Made by a program: the position numbers and the translations under genes. A stretch of DNA of 64,000 nucleotides, from assembly GCA_963920705.1 (NCBI GenBank), contig OY987227.1, positions 24,019,434 to 24,083,433 on the forward strand, given 5' to 3'. Shown piece after piece: positions 12,417-24,725 of the stretch. How positions within the stretch are numbered: the stretch's first letter is position 1; each line of letters opens with the position of its first letter. Under the pieces are notes generated by a model, which was given only the letters and a program-made list of their open reading frames with translations, made no database searches and had not been told where the DNA came from. The stretch is from Odiellus spinosus. Taxonomy: Eukaryota; Arthropoda; Arachnida; Opiliones; Phalangiidae.

Positions 12417-12828
12417 TATACCACCCAATAATAAATACGTGTCACCTTAGATAAATTAACAATCACCAACTCTTTAACAAACATATACGTTAATGCGCAA
12501 TACTGTCCTCGCTTCCAGTTGAGTGAGCCAATAAATTAATCCTTACACCTTTTGAACAATATGTATATATATTATTGTAGGCGAGCCTTAACAGTCGTCC
12601 GGCACACCCGGTTAATTCCCGCACGCGACCGGCAGTTATTCAAATGCAATTGACGGCTCTCCGAACCATCAAACAATAGAACTATACGTAAACTTTCAAG
12701 ACTATATACATATATAAACTAAATTTACAAATTTCGGGACCAAACTGTCTTTATTTAAAATACTAGCGTGTCAAACGTGATAACATATAGGTTCTACGCC
12801 GATTTAAAATAAGAATACGAACGTTTGA

Positions 12829-12844
12829 CCCCCCCCCCCCCCCC
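12829..12844. repeat. Poly(C) run
   Basis: 16 C in a row in otherwise AT-rich sequence. Confidence 0.95.
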
Positions 12845-13446
12845 GGAACCCCACGACGAACCTATTATTAGTTATTCAGATTAGCCAGTTCGTTGTACTG
12901 GAAAAATTCGCCTCGAAAATTGAAACTATGTTAATTCTTTTTCCCATAATACCAGAGAGAAAGAGAGCTAGAGAACGAGCGAGACGGAGTAAATAGCGGG
13001 AAAGAAACTATTTTGGCCCACGCGTTATTGATCGAAGTAACCGTGTAATTTTAGCTTTTTTGTTTTTTTTTTTGTTTTTATTCATTGCCGCTCTCGCTTG
13101 CGGCGGCCAAATGAGTACCATTTTCTTGTACCCGATACTTTCGTCGAAAAATTCTAGTCCTGATAAAAACCAATAGTTTGTTTTATACTTTGTCAACTTA
13201 CGTAAGTTTCTAAGTTAAGCCTTTTTTTAAATTTAAAGGTTTTGATAATAAATAAATATTATAATAAAGGGAAACTTGGAGCTAAAAATAGAACAGCTTT
13301 TGATTTTATTTTCGTAATCAGCATGACAAAAAAAAACGTAATTGGTAAAATTTGAAAAAAGGAAATATACATTCGAGCCAATCATATTATTGCAGCCCTT
13401 AACAGAGCTTACAATGTCATAATATTAAAATAATAGGCCCACGTTT

Positions 13447-14188
13447 GGTTCTACCCCGATTCGCCCAAAACATTTGGCCCAATTCCCATTTCGCCCAATC
13501 TCAATTGGCCCAAACTCAATTGGCCCAATCCCAACTGGCCCAATCCCAACTGGCCCAATCCCAACTGGCCCAATCCCAACTGGCCCAATCCCAACGGGCC
13601 CAATCCCAACGGGCCCAATCCCAACTGGCCCAATTCCCAATCAGCCCAATTTATTAGGCCCAATCCTAACTGGCCCAATCCCAACTGGCCCAATCCCAAC
13701 TGGCCCAATCCCAACTGGCCCAATCCCAACGGGCCCAATCCCAACGGGCCCAATCCCAACTGACCCAATTCCAACGGGCCCAATCCCAACGGGCCCAATT
13801 CCCAATCAGCCCAATTTATTAGGCCCAATTCCCAATCAGCCCAATTTATTCTTATTTCGCCCAATCCACACCCAAGGCATATGCGAACAAAATCCTCTTG
13901 ATCGGTTCCTTCGTCCTGTTTAATTATTTCTACCTAACCTAACCTAACCTAACCTAACAATTTTAGGCGAAACAGGAAAAGGAATTTTAGGTTGAGCGAA
14001 ATGGGAATAGATAATTCTTTACTAACTGATAAAACGATTGGGCGAATTGGGACAAGGAAATTTTGGTTTGGGCGAATTGGGAATCGATAATTTTGGGCCA
14101 AATGATAATACGTTTGGGTGAAGTAGGATTGGGCGAAATGGGAATAGATAATTTTGGGCGAAATATTTGGGCGAAATGGGAACAAACC
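13447..14188. mobile_element. Telomere-core inverted-array element T1
   Basis: 742 bp, flanked by an 8-bp direct repeat CCACGTTT (13439-13446, 14189-14196; a ninth base, C, also agrees). The tips are inverted: GGTTCTACCCCGATTCGCCC at left, GGTTTGTTCCCATTTCGCCC read from the right. The left arm is a 15-bp tandem array (GGCCCAATCCCAACT) of about 25 imperfect units. The middle holds (CCTAA)4. The right arm holds looser ATTGGGCGAA words in the opposite orientation. The long proline/glycine-like open frames in the array are by-products of a period divisible by 3. Confidence 0.75.
13934..13957 (-). repeat. Interstitial telomere-like (CCTAA)4 tract
   Basis: Four tandem CCTAA units, that is TTAGG on the minus strand, the arthropod telomere repeat. 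It sits at the centre of element T1 and not at a chromosome end. Confidence 0.85.
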
Positions 14189-14501
14189 CCACGTTTGATG
14201 CCTAAGGCCTTGTTGTTCAAAAAAAATTCAGAAATTGATCATCAAAAACGTGTCAAAAAGTTTCGATAATAAATTCAAAAGCTGATCTATTTTTAGCTCC
14301 CTTTAACATGTTTAACTATACTGTATAATTCAGTTCAAGAGTACGAAATCAGGGTTAATATATTTGTTAAAACAATTTTCAGCACTGCGATTTAAATCCT
14401 TGTCATTGACTACGGTTACACGAGGGCTTTAGCGGGAAGCGCTTTCTGTTAAAGATCTCTTCTAACCATCATGTAATGGCGCTGATAGTCTTGGATAACC
14501 T

Positions 14502-14838
14502 CAGAAGCCGATGAAACCCTCCTTTGAAGTCTACTACTCTAATGTTCCATATAGCGCTCCTCTCTGTATGGGTAAAATTCCCAATTTTACGAGTTAGAAG
14601 GGGTCCTACTTCATCCCCCCTGTCTACGGAAAATTGGAAATTCTCTCTCTCCACAAACGACGACGTTTTTTGGACGAACTCCAAGGCTGCTTGAGATATT
14701 CGCTCGACGAGCTCCCGCTCCGAAAACATCTACCGTTAGGAGGCGTACGGATCGCGCCTTTTGAGAATAACCCATACAGAGAAGGGTAGACAAGACCCGG
14801 GAGTAATAAACTTCAAAGGAGGGTTTCATCTACTTCTG
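14502..14838 (+). mobile_element. MITE family A, copy A3
   Basis: Full-length, 337 bp, same orientation as A1. Perfect 7-bp target duplication ATAACCT (14495-14501 and 14839-14845). Both A2 and A3 carry a CTACTTCTG right tip. Confidence 0.93.
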
Positions 14839-15224
14839 ATAACCTCTATATGTCGCTTTCCTAAAAATACTTTCAGTATATTACGCTTTTGAGCTATAAA
14901 ATATTTAAAACTTGATTTTTGCAAATTCCAATGTAAATATTTAATCCGTGTTAATATTTTGTTCCGTGTCTTAAATGTTGAGTATATTTATTTTATATCC
15001 CTCCCTTATTTCAATTCAACGGGGATTTGTACAAATACAGAAAGTTAATATTCATTCCTTCATTGAACGGGAAGCAGCCTTTCAGGATGAAACGCTAAGC
15101 TGGAATTCCCATAGAACGCCTGTAGAAATGTTTTCCCCACAGTACTTTTTAATTCAATAAGATGCAAATCAAAAACATGGATACTTAGAAATCGAGGAAG
15201 AGTCTGTATTTTAATTTAAATTAA

Positions 15225-15705
15225 AGGGAGAATGAAAGGCCAAAACAACATATTTTTAATCGATTAAGAATGCTAAAATAATGAGAAAAACAATAATATA
15301 ACTCACTAAAAATATTTCGTTATTTTATAATCAATTTCCAAAGTTCCCAAACTTGCGGATGCTAAGCCTTGGCTGCCTAGCTCGGAGAACTAGGCGAGCA
15401 CGAGCCGTATTTTTTTTTAATATTCCCGTCTGATCTAGTCGCCAATCACGTGCGAGTACGCGTATTTTTAAAATAAGCGTACTCGCTCGTGATTGGCGAC
15501 ATGAACAGCCACGAATATTAAAAAAAAAATACGGGTCGTGCTAGCCTAGTTCACCGATTCTAAGCAGCCTAGGCTTAGCATCAGAACTTTAGAAATTGAT
15601 TATAAAATAACGAAATATTTTTGGTAAGTTATATTATTGTTTTTCTCATTATTTTAGCCTTCGTAATCGATTAAAAATAGGTTGTTTCGGCCTTTCATTC
15701 TCCCT
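15225..15705. mobile_element. TTAA foldback element E2
   Basis: 481 bp, same structure as E1, TTAA on both sides (15221-15224, 15706-15709). Retains the AATCGATTAAGAATGCTAAA arms and the inverted core. Confidence 0.92.
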
Positions 15706-17066
15706 TTAAAGGGATAGTAATACGTTATAAACAATTTTTTTAACTAGTAGGGGACATTTCGATAGTCAAGAAAATATACGGTTACCCCAAAAATTAGATC
15801 TAACAACTTAACTTTCTAATAATTGGTTTAATTAATGTTACGGCTTAAGACAATTAAAGAAATGCTCGTGATTAAGTTTAAAAACTTCAATATTTAGGTC
15901 TAAATAAAATTAAAAATTAGTTTTCTAAAAACTAATTTCATGATGTTGTAATGGAAATATTGGGGGAAATAATTTTCGGGGTCAACTGTAGGGATCCTAG
16001 GTCCAAAAATGTAATTGATTGAAAAGCCGATTTTGATCATTTGAAACGATCCAAAATTAAATTACGTGCTTCGACATATATTGAGTAAAAATCTTAGGAG
16101 GGTCCGTCTCGAGCTCTAAACTCTATCCAAGACGAGTTTCCCGATTAAGGGCTATACTATAAGGAGAGGATGGCATTCTTATTGTAATTATTTATAATAT
16201 TCTTGATCCAATTTTAACAGTTTGTCCAAAGTTATATCTTTTAAAAGGCGTTCCAGGCCATTGTATGCGTACAGTATAACTTCAAAGGAAACTGGGGGGG
16301 AAATTGAATTAAGTCTAGCGTGTTGGCAAGCAGCGATTCCAAATGTTTTATTATAGGTGTTATATTTCAATAACCGTCACGACGAAAAGGGTCTTATATT
16401 TCTTAGAAAAGCATTATATTCGATATATATTTTTTGGAAGAAGTAAGTGCATAAGCTGAAATATATTTTCAGCAGCATCAACAGTTTTTTTTTATCCAAA
16501 GTTAGGATACATATAGAAAAGTCCATTTTATAAAACCCTTATTCGCCTTATATATATTTTTTTTTTCTTCAAGAAGATAGCTATAAGGAAAGAAGGGTTC
16601 AACTCTATAGGGTTTCTTTTACAAGATTTAGTAGACTTTATCTCCGTGGGACTAAAACCGCCACCGTTCGTTGCAGCGAATTTTTACATTTCTCTCGAGA
16701 TTTCGTAGACGAAGAAATAACGGATATATATACGTAGTTACGAGCTTAGAAAGGTTAAAACGTCCCGAATAGAAAACCCAATTTTCCTACGACAATTCGC
16801 GTACTTTCCAAGATTGAAATAAATTATAAAATATATTTTCTGGCAATAGCGATCCCATAGTCCGTTTCTGCTTAACGTCAGACTCCATATAAAGTTTCTC
16901 GAAGACTCCAAACTATATACCTTTGGGAATACTGAAAACGTTGGCTCTATAAGGGATACCAGGCCAACAAAACTATAAGAAAAGAAACTAGGCGAAGAAA
17001 ACTCTACACGAGCAACAAAAGATCGCGCGGCGAAAAATAAATTTAGGTTAGGCCCGTTTAGTTTCT

Positions 17067-17080
17067 CCCCCCCCCCCCCC
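17067..17080. repeat. Poly(C) run
   Basis: 14 C followed by a short C/T tract. Confidence 0.95.
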
Positions 17081-17775
17081 TCCCCTCCCTTTCTCGTCCT
17101 AGTTTTATTTATTTTTTTTATATAACATTGGGGAAAAAGTTTGCTCAGAGATGTAATAGATCTGGTAAAATAGGGTGGATGGCGCAGTCTTCATTCCCAA
17201 GGTTTTCGAGAGTCTCTACGGACTAAGAAGTATATACAAATATGCCTTGGATAACTGACTGTATAGCTTAAGTAAAAGAAGTTTACAAATATAAAAGATG
17301 GTAGCGGTCGTTTGTGACCGACAAAAGAGTATCGACGGCGCATGCCCATCAGTATTTTTCATTCCCAGATTGCTTTTTCTCCGAAATGAATCCGTTATAT
17401 ATATATATATTTAGGACATCGTGATTCTGAAAAGCCTGAAACCTAATCTTTCTTATTGTCTGCCATTTGGTCGCCAAACTATAGGTGAAGCTAAGTGACG
17501 ATCTTTTCGGTAATCGGTGGTGCAAAAACCCGATAATTTTGAAAATAAGAAGCCATCGACAGTCTAGAAGAAGAATTAAAAGGACACAAAAAATATATAC
17601 ATCTTTTATTTCCCCTTATAAATGATTTGATAGAAAGTAATCTATTATGCATCTTCGATAATACATAATCCTTATAACAATCGATAAACATAGGAGGGAT
17701 TGAATTATAGTCTTTGGAAAGCGAGATCGAGGGTCCATTCGGTAATTTCTGACCCATCAATTTGAAGAAGAAATA

Positions 17776-17895
17776 CAGAATCTCTACGAATTCAGCTAAG
17801 CCTATTTTTCAGGTAAGTTTTAAATTTATTTTTAGTTTAATATTTGTTTCTAATTTTGTTTACTGGTGAATTATTCCTATTTAAGTCAATTATTA
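17776..17895. mobile_element. Family F fragment F2 (right half)
   Basis: Only the right arm is recognisable: CAGCTAAGCC, TTTTCAGGTAAGTTTTAAATT and the diverged TGAATTATTCCTATTTAA. The outer tip and the left half are absent. Confidence 0.7.
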
Positions 17896-20220
17896 GGGCA
17901 ATGATTGGCTAAGAGAGTGGAAACTACAGACCTTGAATAACCATAAAAGAAATATTGAGGATTATGTTTTTTTTCAGCGAAATATTTTTCGTTGATGTAG
18001 TAGAAGCCTGTGCCTTAAACTATAAAATATCCCATTCAAATTCTTCACAAGATTTCTTAAAGGGAAAGCTTCATTATAGGGACAATTACAGCTAACTTTT
18101 TAAATCAATAAAATGGTTAATTTAATCAAATATAATAATAATTATATATATTTTTTTAAAGGTGAAATATTTCCAGCCTGTCTAGGATCTTTAATTACTT
18201 TAACACGCGATTTACTATATCACCCATAATATATTTCTTTAAAATTAATAGGCGAGAATAGCCGTCTACGGTCTACCCCGTCCTTCCGAGTAATTTGGCT
18301 AATAAATAGTTGCTAAGACTAGATTTTTATGACAATAATTTTAATTAACGCTAATCCTTAGTATAAGCGCGTCTGAAATTCGTGAAAGACTTCGTCGCGG
18401 ACCTATTCAACTAGAAAATTTCATTAAGAGATTCAAATTTAATCCGGGCCGCTAAAATAATAGAATGGGACGTGGAAAGAGGCTGGAATTAAGAACGGTG
18501 GAGCCGGAGGCGCGAAGCGAGGGACTACAAATTGACTATTAAAAGAGGTGGCCGCCGCCCGCCCAACTGAGAGATATACAGAGAAAGCGAATCCTTTGTG
18601 TGTCGAAAATATACGAAAACGGAACAATGCGTGCATAGACCCATTTCCTAACTATTGTTCATCTCACAAATAAGAATTCAGCGAACGCGAAAGCTAAGAT
18701 TAATCCTTATTAATATCACCGCGGAGATTGAAGAATTCGCTTTTGCGTCGGATACGTTGCAGTCTCCGAGTGTATAAGTGTTAGATTGCACCGGACTCAA
18801 AAACTCGAAGGTCCACGGGCTTGGGTTTTCACGTCTCTGGAGACAAGAGGCGCTAAATTGTCCGAGTAAATTCTAACTTCCCCTTACCTTATTAATCAAA
18901 AAGACCCGAATTTATTTCATTTTTTGTTCGAGTCTCCTTCCGGAAAAGTCGTATCCCCTCCAACCCCCCGAACGAATAGCGTTGTCGAGGGATATTGTTT
19001 AATTTATAGGGAAGAAGAATAAAAAAAATAAGGAAAATTTGCTTCTCTATCTTTTGGGGTTTTGTTTGATTTTCCTCTTAAGGGAGTTATTGTACGTTAA
19101 AGCTTATACGTCTAGCTCGTTTGCTTAAAAAGTTTGAATGCAAATTTTTTTTCTAAAGAAAAGATTTCTCTCGAGAAAATCTGTTTTAACTCATCCAGAG
19201 ACACGCACCAAATCCACCAATCTTTTTTCATTAGAAGATAGAAGTTTACTCGATCCTAAAGGATAATTTATGCATTTTTTCTATCATTTTATAATTCTGT
19301 TATTGCTGATCAAATAATCTTTACATAGTAATTTGAAAAGTCGAAAAGTTAGGAATGTTTTAAAGTACAATGAAGTGTGTTTAATTTAATTTACTGGTTA
19401 AGTAGGCTTAGCAAGGAGCCTCGTGTTTGCTTCTAACATTAGCAAATAAAATAGATTAATATTTTTCGAACTTCGAAAACGATTACAACATTAACTTATC
19501 TAAACATAACCCTGCGGCAAAACAGTGATTGGTTGATGAAGGATGAAAAAATACAGCTCAAGCTTAAAAGTAATGCATTTTACCTAAAGTACCGAGAGAA
19601 GGAGGTATTAAGAGATTTGGCGGGAAGGGGAAAGGGTTGAGAAGTTGTTAGGCAAGAGGATGTCGTCCGCTACTCTTAATGGAATTAAAACCGCTCGGCT
19701 GAGCTAAGCAAGTTACTTAAAGGGAGACAGAAAAACAAAACTAAAGAGATGGCTATGTTTAGAACCGAAGGCATTTATTTCAAATGGCGGATCATTGTTT
19801 GGTTAATTACAATTAACCATGCACGTAATTAAACAGGTAGTAGAGGGGTTAAATTCTCGTGTAACTCGATTCATCTTTAACACATTAGTAACATCTAGTA
19901 AAGGTAAATACACGGATACGTAGGCGTTAATAATTAAAATACCTTAATAGAGTTAATTACACACTAGGTTAAAATCGGTACTGGTACGTGTACGTGCAAT
20001 CAGCTTCTAAAACGCATTAGGAACTTCGTATTAAAGGTAAATAAGCTGCATAGACGTTGGCGTTCGAAGAAAAATAACTCGCCCTGTCTAATAGAAATTG
20101 ACTAAGCAAGAAATTGTACTTAGAGCGCGTATACGTGAAGCTAATTTGTAATTACGTACACGTACGCGTTCCTCAAGTACGCGGTTTCTCCTGTCTAATG
20201 AGAATAGGGTTTAGCTTCAT

Positions 20221-20557
20221 CAGAAGCCGATGAAACCCTCCTTTGAAGTCTACTACTTTAATGTTCCATATAGCGCGCCTCTCTGTATGGGTAAAATTCA
20301 CGATTTTACGAGATCGGAGGGGTCCTACTTCATACCCCCTGTCTGCGGAAAATTGGAAATTCTCTCTCTCCACAAACGACGACGTTTTTTTGACGTACTC
20401 CAAGGTTGCTAGAGATATTCGCTTGACGAACTCCCGATCCGAAAATACCTACCGTTAGGAGGCGTACGAATCGCGCTTTTTGAAACTAACCCATACAGAG
20501 AGGGGTAGACAAGACCCGGGAGTAATAGACTTCAAAGGAGGGTTTCATCGGCTTCTG
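20221..20557 (+). mobile_element. MITE family A, copy A4
   Basis: Full-length, 337 bp. The left flank is GCTTCAT and the right flank CTTCATT. Six bases (CTTCAT) repeat exactly and the seventh is ambiguous, because the terminal G can be counted in the element or in the duplication. Confidence 0.92.
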
Positions 20558-21156
20558 CTTCATTAATGATGGTGACATTCGATCCAAATCAGGTAAGGTA
20601 CTTTGTGCCGCGGAAAAAATGAGCAACGTCATTTTACCCCAATAATTCTCACCTATCGTGACTGGGAGGTGATTTAGAAGGTTTCCTTCAAAAAGGGGTT
20701 ATTTTTTTTCGTACGTCCCTCAAACAATTACCATATTATATTCAATAGTAGACTAGTAGAGTATGTAACTGCAAAGATCGTGGGTGTAGAGCTAGGCTAA
20801 TTCCTTTTCTGTGGAGGGATTCGGCGAGAAACTACCATGCCTATAACACAGGAAAGTTGAGGCCCCATTTTTCCACCAAAATCCACCAAGTTCGCAAGGG
20901 TCTTACGATTGTTGCGACTTATATTATTATACCTAACCATAAAGCTTAGATCGGGAGGGAATGGCTCGTTTTTCATTTCGGCTCTTTCTTAGGACAGAGC
21001 TCAAATTGGGGACACTCCAGGGTACACTAAATTTTCCAATCCATAAACACTCCCTCCACTAGGGATCAACAAACAACTTGGAAGACAACCAAAGCATCAG
21101 CGCCGCAGCGCCACCTAGACTATTTTCAACGATCGCGAATATTGTTTGAGGTGTTT

Positions 21157-21330
21157 TAGTCGCGTTCACTCTAGAGTTTGAAACTGTTTTTAAATATTTT
21201 GAAAGAAAAAGTCAAGATTGCAAAATTTTAAGGTAATCTCTCAATAAATTGAATTATTAGCTTAAAAAGTTAATTTGAATGTTAAAAATAGTTTAAAAAC
21301 CGTGACAAGGTCTCTTAGTGTGAATGTAGA
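21157..21330. repeat. Weak foldback with GTTCACT ends
   Basis: GCGTTCACTCTAGAGTTTGA and AAACTGTTTTTAAAT at left face TTTAAAAACCGTGACAAGGT and CTTAGTGTGAATG at right. Imperfect; the end style recalls K1 and K2. Confidence 0.4.
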
Positions 21331-21795
21331 TATCAAACATTGATTTTACAGTCAAGTTACTTCACTGTCCCTTTAATAGGGAACAAGTACACCACATCAC
21401 GAATCATTAACTGGATCGCGTCCAGTATATACGTAAAGCGGATACAGGAGTCGTACAGGCGATCCCTTTTGGCGTCATCACGCCTCCATTTCTATTACGC
21501 ACACATTTACCCACTTAACAAACACCGATATTTTTATTTTCCTATATAGTTACACGTACAAGGCGTGTATTTACGTCCGGACACGATCGTGTTTTCAAGG
21601 AGAAAATGGGCTTTTCTTGTTCCTGATTAATGTTTGTGCGGGTATAAGAGCTATATATATATATCAGCATGAAGAAACTATATTTATTTAAAGTTACTAA
21701 CTTGATAGGAACATATATTAACATAAGAAATAGGTTAGTCAATGAGAATTCATATTCTTTTTTTGGGTTGTAATAGAGTATAAAATGCCTTATAC

Positions 21796-22118
21796 CAGAA
21801 GCCGATGAAACCCTCCTTTGAAGTCTATTACTCCCGGGTCTTGTCTACCCCTCTCTGTATGGGTTAGTTTCAAAAAGCGCGATTCGTACGCCTCCTAACG
21901 GTAGATATTTTCGGAGCGGGAGTTCGTCCAGCGAATATCTCTAGCAGCCTTGGAGTTCGTCAAAAAAACGTCGTCGTTTGTGGAGAGAGAGAATTTACAA
22001 TTTTCCGTAGACAGGGGGGTTTGAAGTAGGACCCCTTCGATCGCGTAAAATTGTGAATTTTACCCATACAGAGAGGAGCGCTATATGGAACATTAGAGTA
22101 GTAGACTTCAAAGGAGGG
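21796..22118 (-). mobile_element. MITE family A, copy A5, right tip deleted
   Basis: The left end is intact and preceded by CTTATAC. At the right the inverted repeat stops after AAAGGAGGG and runs straight into TTATACC. About 14 terminal bases are therefore missing, yet most of the target duplication (TTATAC) survives. A TT at each breakpoint suggests a microhomology deletion after insertion. Confidence 0.88.
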
Positions 22119-22608
22119 TTATACCAAAACAACTCAAACGAGCGAATTTCTCTCGGTCACAACGGGCACAAAAAACTTTTGTTTATGGAATGGTATCACA
22201 TAACACTAAGCTGCACTTAACTTTTTACCTCCTTAGAATCGATACTACACAAATGGAAAGTTATTTTTAATCGGTTTTGGACTTGAAAAGGAGTAGAATA
22301 ATATAAAAAAATCATAAAGGGTTTCTAAGGAATTTACATTTAATTATTAAAGTTAGGAATTGGACTCGCTAAGCCTATAAATCCGTTGAGACAAAATTTT
22401 GGAAAGTAATCTTTTTATAGAAAACAGTAAGAAGCCTTAAATCCGTTCCTTCAAGTTTGCTTTTCAGCAATCTCAAATTTCAAAACTAAATATTTAATTT
22501 TACAAATTCACATTAAAGTGAGGCTGTCAATGATTTTTCATGGAAATCAAATAGAATTTTGTTGAAATATCTTTGAAAACAATTTAAAATATATATACAT
22601 GTCATAGG

Positions 22609-23315
22609 CAGGCTCGGATTAAAGGGGGGCAGAGGGCCACCTGCCCCCGGGCGCTAGCCAAATGGGGGCGCCCAAAAAATCTGGTTATACCAGAGGTATA
22701 TAATAACCCCCTTCGGGGGGAAGTATGAAAGGTAGGCAAAATCGACGAACAACAAGTGCCCGGCGTAAATCGCGGCGGATTGACACACCGCTTTACTCCC
22801 AAAAAATAGTTACGCCATTTTGAACCTCACTAAATTTTCCCTACGCGCACTTCCGGAACTCGCGAGCTAAAGTCAACCTTCGACTCCATTTTAACAGACA
22901 GCCTGACTCCTGAGACAGGAAGTTCTAAACACAGATCGAGCCGTCTTGTTTATACAAAGACCATTTACTAGAGTAGCGACATTGAGAAGTCCAGCGCGAG
23001 CTAGTGGCCTAGATAGTCAGCAGCGGGCTCTTGTTGTTCGTGATTTTTAGCATTGGTAGTATAGGGGCTTTCATACTTCCCCCCGAAGGGGGTTATTATA
23101 TACCTCTGGTTATACCCAAATCCGAGCGATTATTTAACTAAAATTTGTAAAAACGTGACGTTAGTTATTGAATTTGAAATGATTTCTGTGGGGATATTGA
23201 GGGGGCGCGATGAATTAGTCTTTTCTCCAAGTGAAGGCGTGATAATGTTGGATTTTCTATTTAAGGGGCGCGTATAATTTTTGCCCCCGGGCACCAAATT
23301 GCTTAATCCGGACCT
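22609..23315. mobile_element. hAT-like non-autonomous relic, interrupted by B1
   Basis: Ends CAGGCTCGGATTAA and TTAATCCGGACCTG are imperfect inverted repeats. Inside both lies a G/C-rich block with GCCCCCGGGC, as in many invertebrate hAT elements whose ends begin CAGG. No clear 8-bp target duplication remains (GTCATAGG versus GTTTAAGC). Removing B1 and its duplication leaves about 280 bp without coding potential. Confidence 0.65.
22691..23108 (+). mobile_element. MITE family B, copy B1, nested in a hAT-like relic
   Basis: 418 bp. Inverted ends start CAGAGGTATATAATAACCCC and contain a self-complementary CCCCTTCGGGGG. Perfect 7-bp target duplication GTTATAC (22684-22690 and 23109-23115). It lies inside a CAGG...CCTG element, so it is the younger insertion. 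Confidence 0.93.
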
Positions 23316-23339
23316 GGTTTAAGCGTACGTCAACCCAGA

Positions 23340-23408
23340 GGTATAAAATTATGAATATGGCGTTTTAATAGTATAATAAAACTATAAATATAATCTATAG
23401 GCATTGGG
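23340..23408 (+). repeat. Dispersed repeat O, copy O2
   Basis: ATTATGAATATGGCGTTTTA then ATAATAAAACTA and TATAGGCATT, as in O3. Confidence 0.55.
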
Positions 23409-24025
23409 ACAGCCTTAATATAATTTTTTTCTTATAATCTACAAATTTGTTACTTCTTAGGTTTAAGTATCCCTTTATAATAGATATTTTTTATTTAAAA
23501 AAAATCCAAACTTAAATTTTAATTTAATATAAATTTTATATGAAGAATTTGAAGTTGAAAAAAAAATTATATAATCCATTTGGGACGCGTATCTCGAATC
23601 GAAAAAACTCCGAGAATAAAAAAGAAAAAAATACTGAAATAAGGTTAAAAGCAATACGATGGAACTTTTCGAAAAATTGCGAAACGGCATTACCAATTCT
23701 ATTAGGATATTATCCAGTTTTATACGCAAGGGGGCGTTACACTATTTCCACCCATTTTGCAAACTCAAAATAAAAAAAAAAATCTTTCGAAATAACGGGA
23801 ATTTACTTTTTTGTTTCAAAGGGAGGTCGAAACGGGATTGCTACCGGGCAAAGTTAAAACATGAATTAGAAGATATGAAAAATTAATCATAAGGTCCGGA
23901 GAAGACGGAAAATTTGAATGAAAAACTGAACTATTAGGGTAAAATGACAAGGTTAAAGAATTTCAGAAATGGGTCGTCGAAGTGGTCATAGAATTTGGAA
24001 ATTGGGCAACTATAATTCCGGTATA

Positions 24026-24306
24026 GTCCTGGTCGATTTGCCGGAAATGGGCCCTTGTCTCATAGCCGCGCCGCCATCTTTTTGTAGTAACAGGCTGCCA
24101 GACTATTTATAATTTTATTTTCCACAAACCAAATTCAAGTTGTTAGTCCAACGCTTCCTATATGATAAAGTATAGGAGGCGTTGGTTAGGCTGTAGCTAT
24201 TTTCACACTACAAAAAGATGGCGGACGATCACGTGACAAAAAGTTTTCCCCGCCCAAAATTTTCGCGAGGTTCTCTAGACTTCCGGTTTTGGAAATCGAC
24301 CAGGAC
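24026..24306 (-). mobile_element. Mariner-like MITE family G, copy G2
   Basis: 281 bp, an inverted near-copy of G1 with TA on both sides (24024-24025, 24307-24308). The same mirrored GATGGCGG blocks and central hairpin are present. Confidence 0.9.
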
Positions 24307-24576
24307 TATTTCTTCGAATCTACTTCGATTCATCATTGATACCATAGGAAGAAGAGTCAGTCTTCGACAAGGACATACACGACGGCTCTTATTAGCTAAA
24401 ATATGCTGTTTGAGCTTTAAAGACTTGAATCAAACGTTAGGGTTTCTCAATTAAAGTAACAGAGCATCGGAAAAAAGTTATTTTAACTTATATCAAGTTA
24501 ATGCTAGACTTAATTTTAAATTTTTTTTGAAACCCTGAGTGACTTAAATTAATCTACACGTAACCCGACTCATTTT

Positions 24577-24725
24577 GGGCCTCGTCAAATTGAACTAGGG
24601 CGAAAGGAGTAAATTTCCTTTTGTTTTCTTTGATGAGAGCCGCGCGAGTAGAATTAAAAGACGAAGATATTTTCTCTTTAAAAGGAAATTTACGTGTTTG
24701 GCGCAAGTTCAATTTGACGAGGCCC
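24577..24725. mobile_element. Foldback element L
   Basis: GGGCCTCGTCAAATTGAACT (24577-24596) is mirrored by AGTTCAATTTGACGAGGCCC at the right end. Inner GTAAATTTCCTTTT is mirrored by AAAAGGAAATTTAC. About 149 bp; no target duplication identified. Confidence 0.7.

Larger units (their letters stand above)
13268..14302. mobile_element. TTAA-type element P1, host of T1
   Basis: The left end AGGGAAACTTGGAGCTAAAA and the right end, which on the other strand reads AGGGAGCTAAAAATAG, are inverted repeats. They extend through GATCAGCTTTTGA-like sequence. The right flank is TTAA; the left flank is ATAA. The T1 element lies inside. A lone end of the same family is seen near 47637-47680. Confidence 0.65.
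15710..20213. other. Mostly nothing recognisable
   Basis: Apart from the F2 fragment and a poly(C) run I see only single-copy AT-rich sequence. An 89-codon minus-strand frame at 17491-17760 contains FIRGN, which superficially recalls the Dscam Ig2 start, but the surrounding residues do not fit. Confidence 0.5.

Noticed and set aside
13425-13923. Long Gly-Pro-Ile / Leu-Gly open frames
   Set aside because: They are readings of the 15-bp array in T1, open in several frames on both strands because the period is a multiple of 3.
13934-13957. A true telomere or chromosome end
   Set aside because: Only four units, internal to a transposon-like element with unique sequence on both sides.
17491-17760. 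Minus-strand frame with FIRGN, considered as Dscam exon 3 (Ig2 start)
   Set aside because: The expected Cys and PSF motif do not follow at the right spacing, and no phase-1 acceptor is evident.
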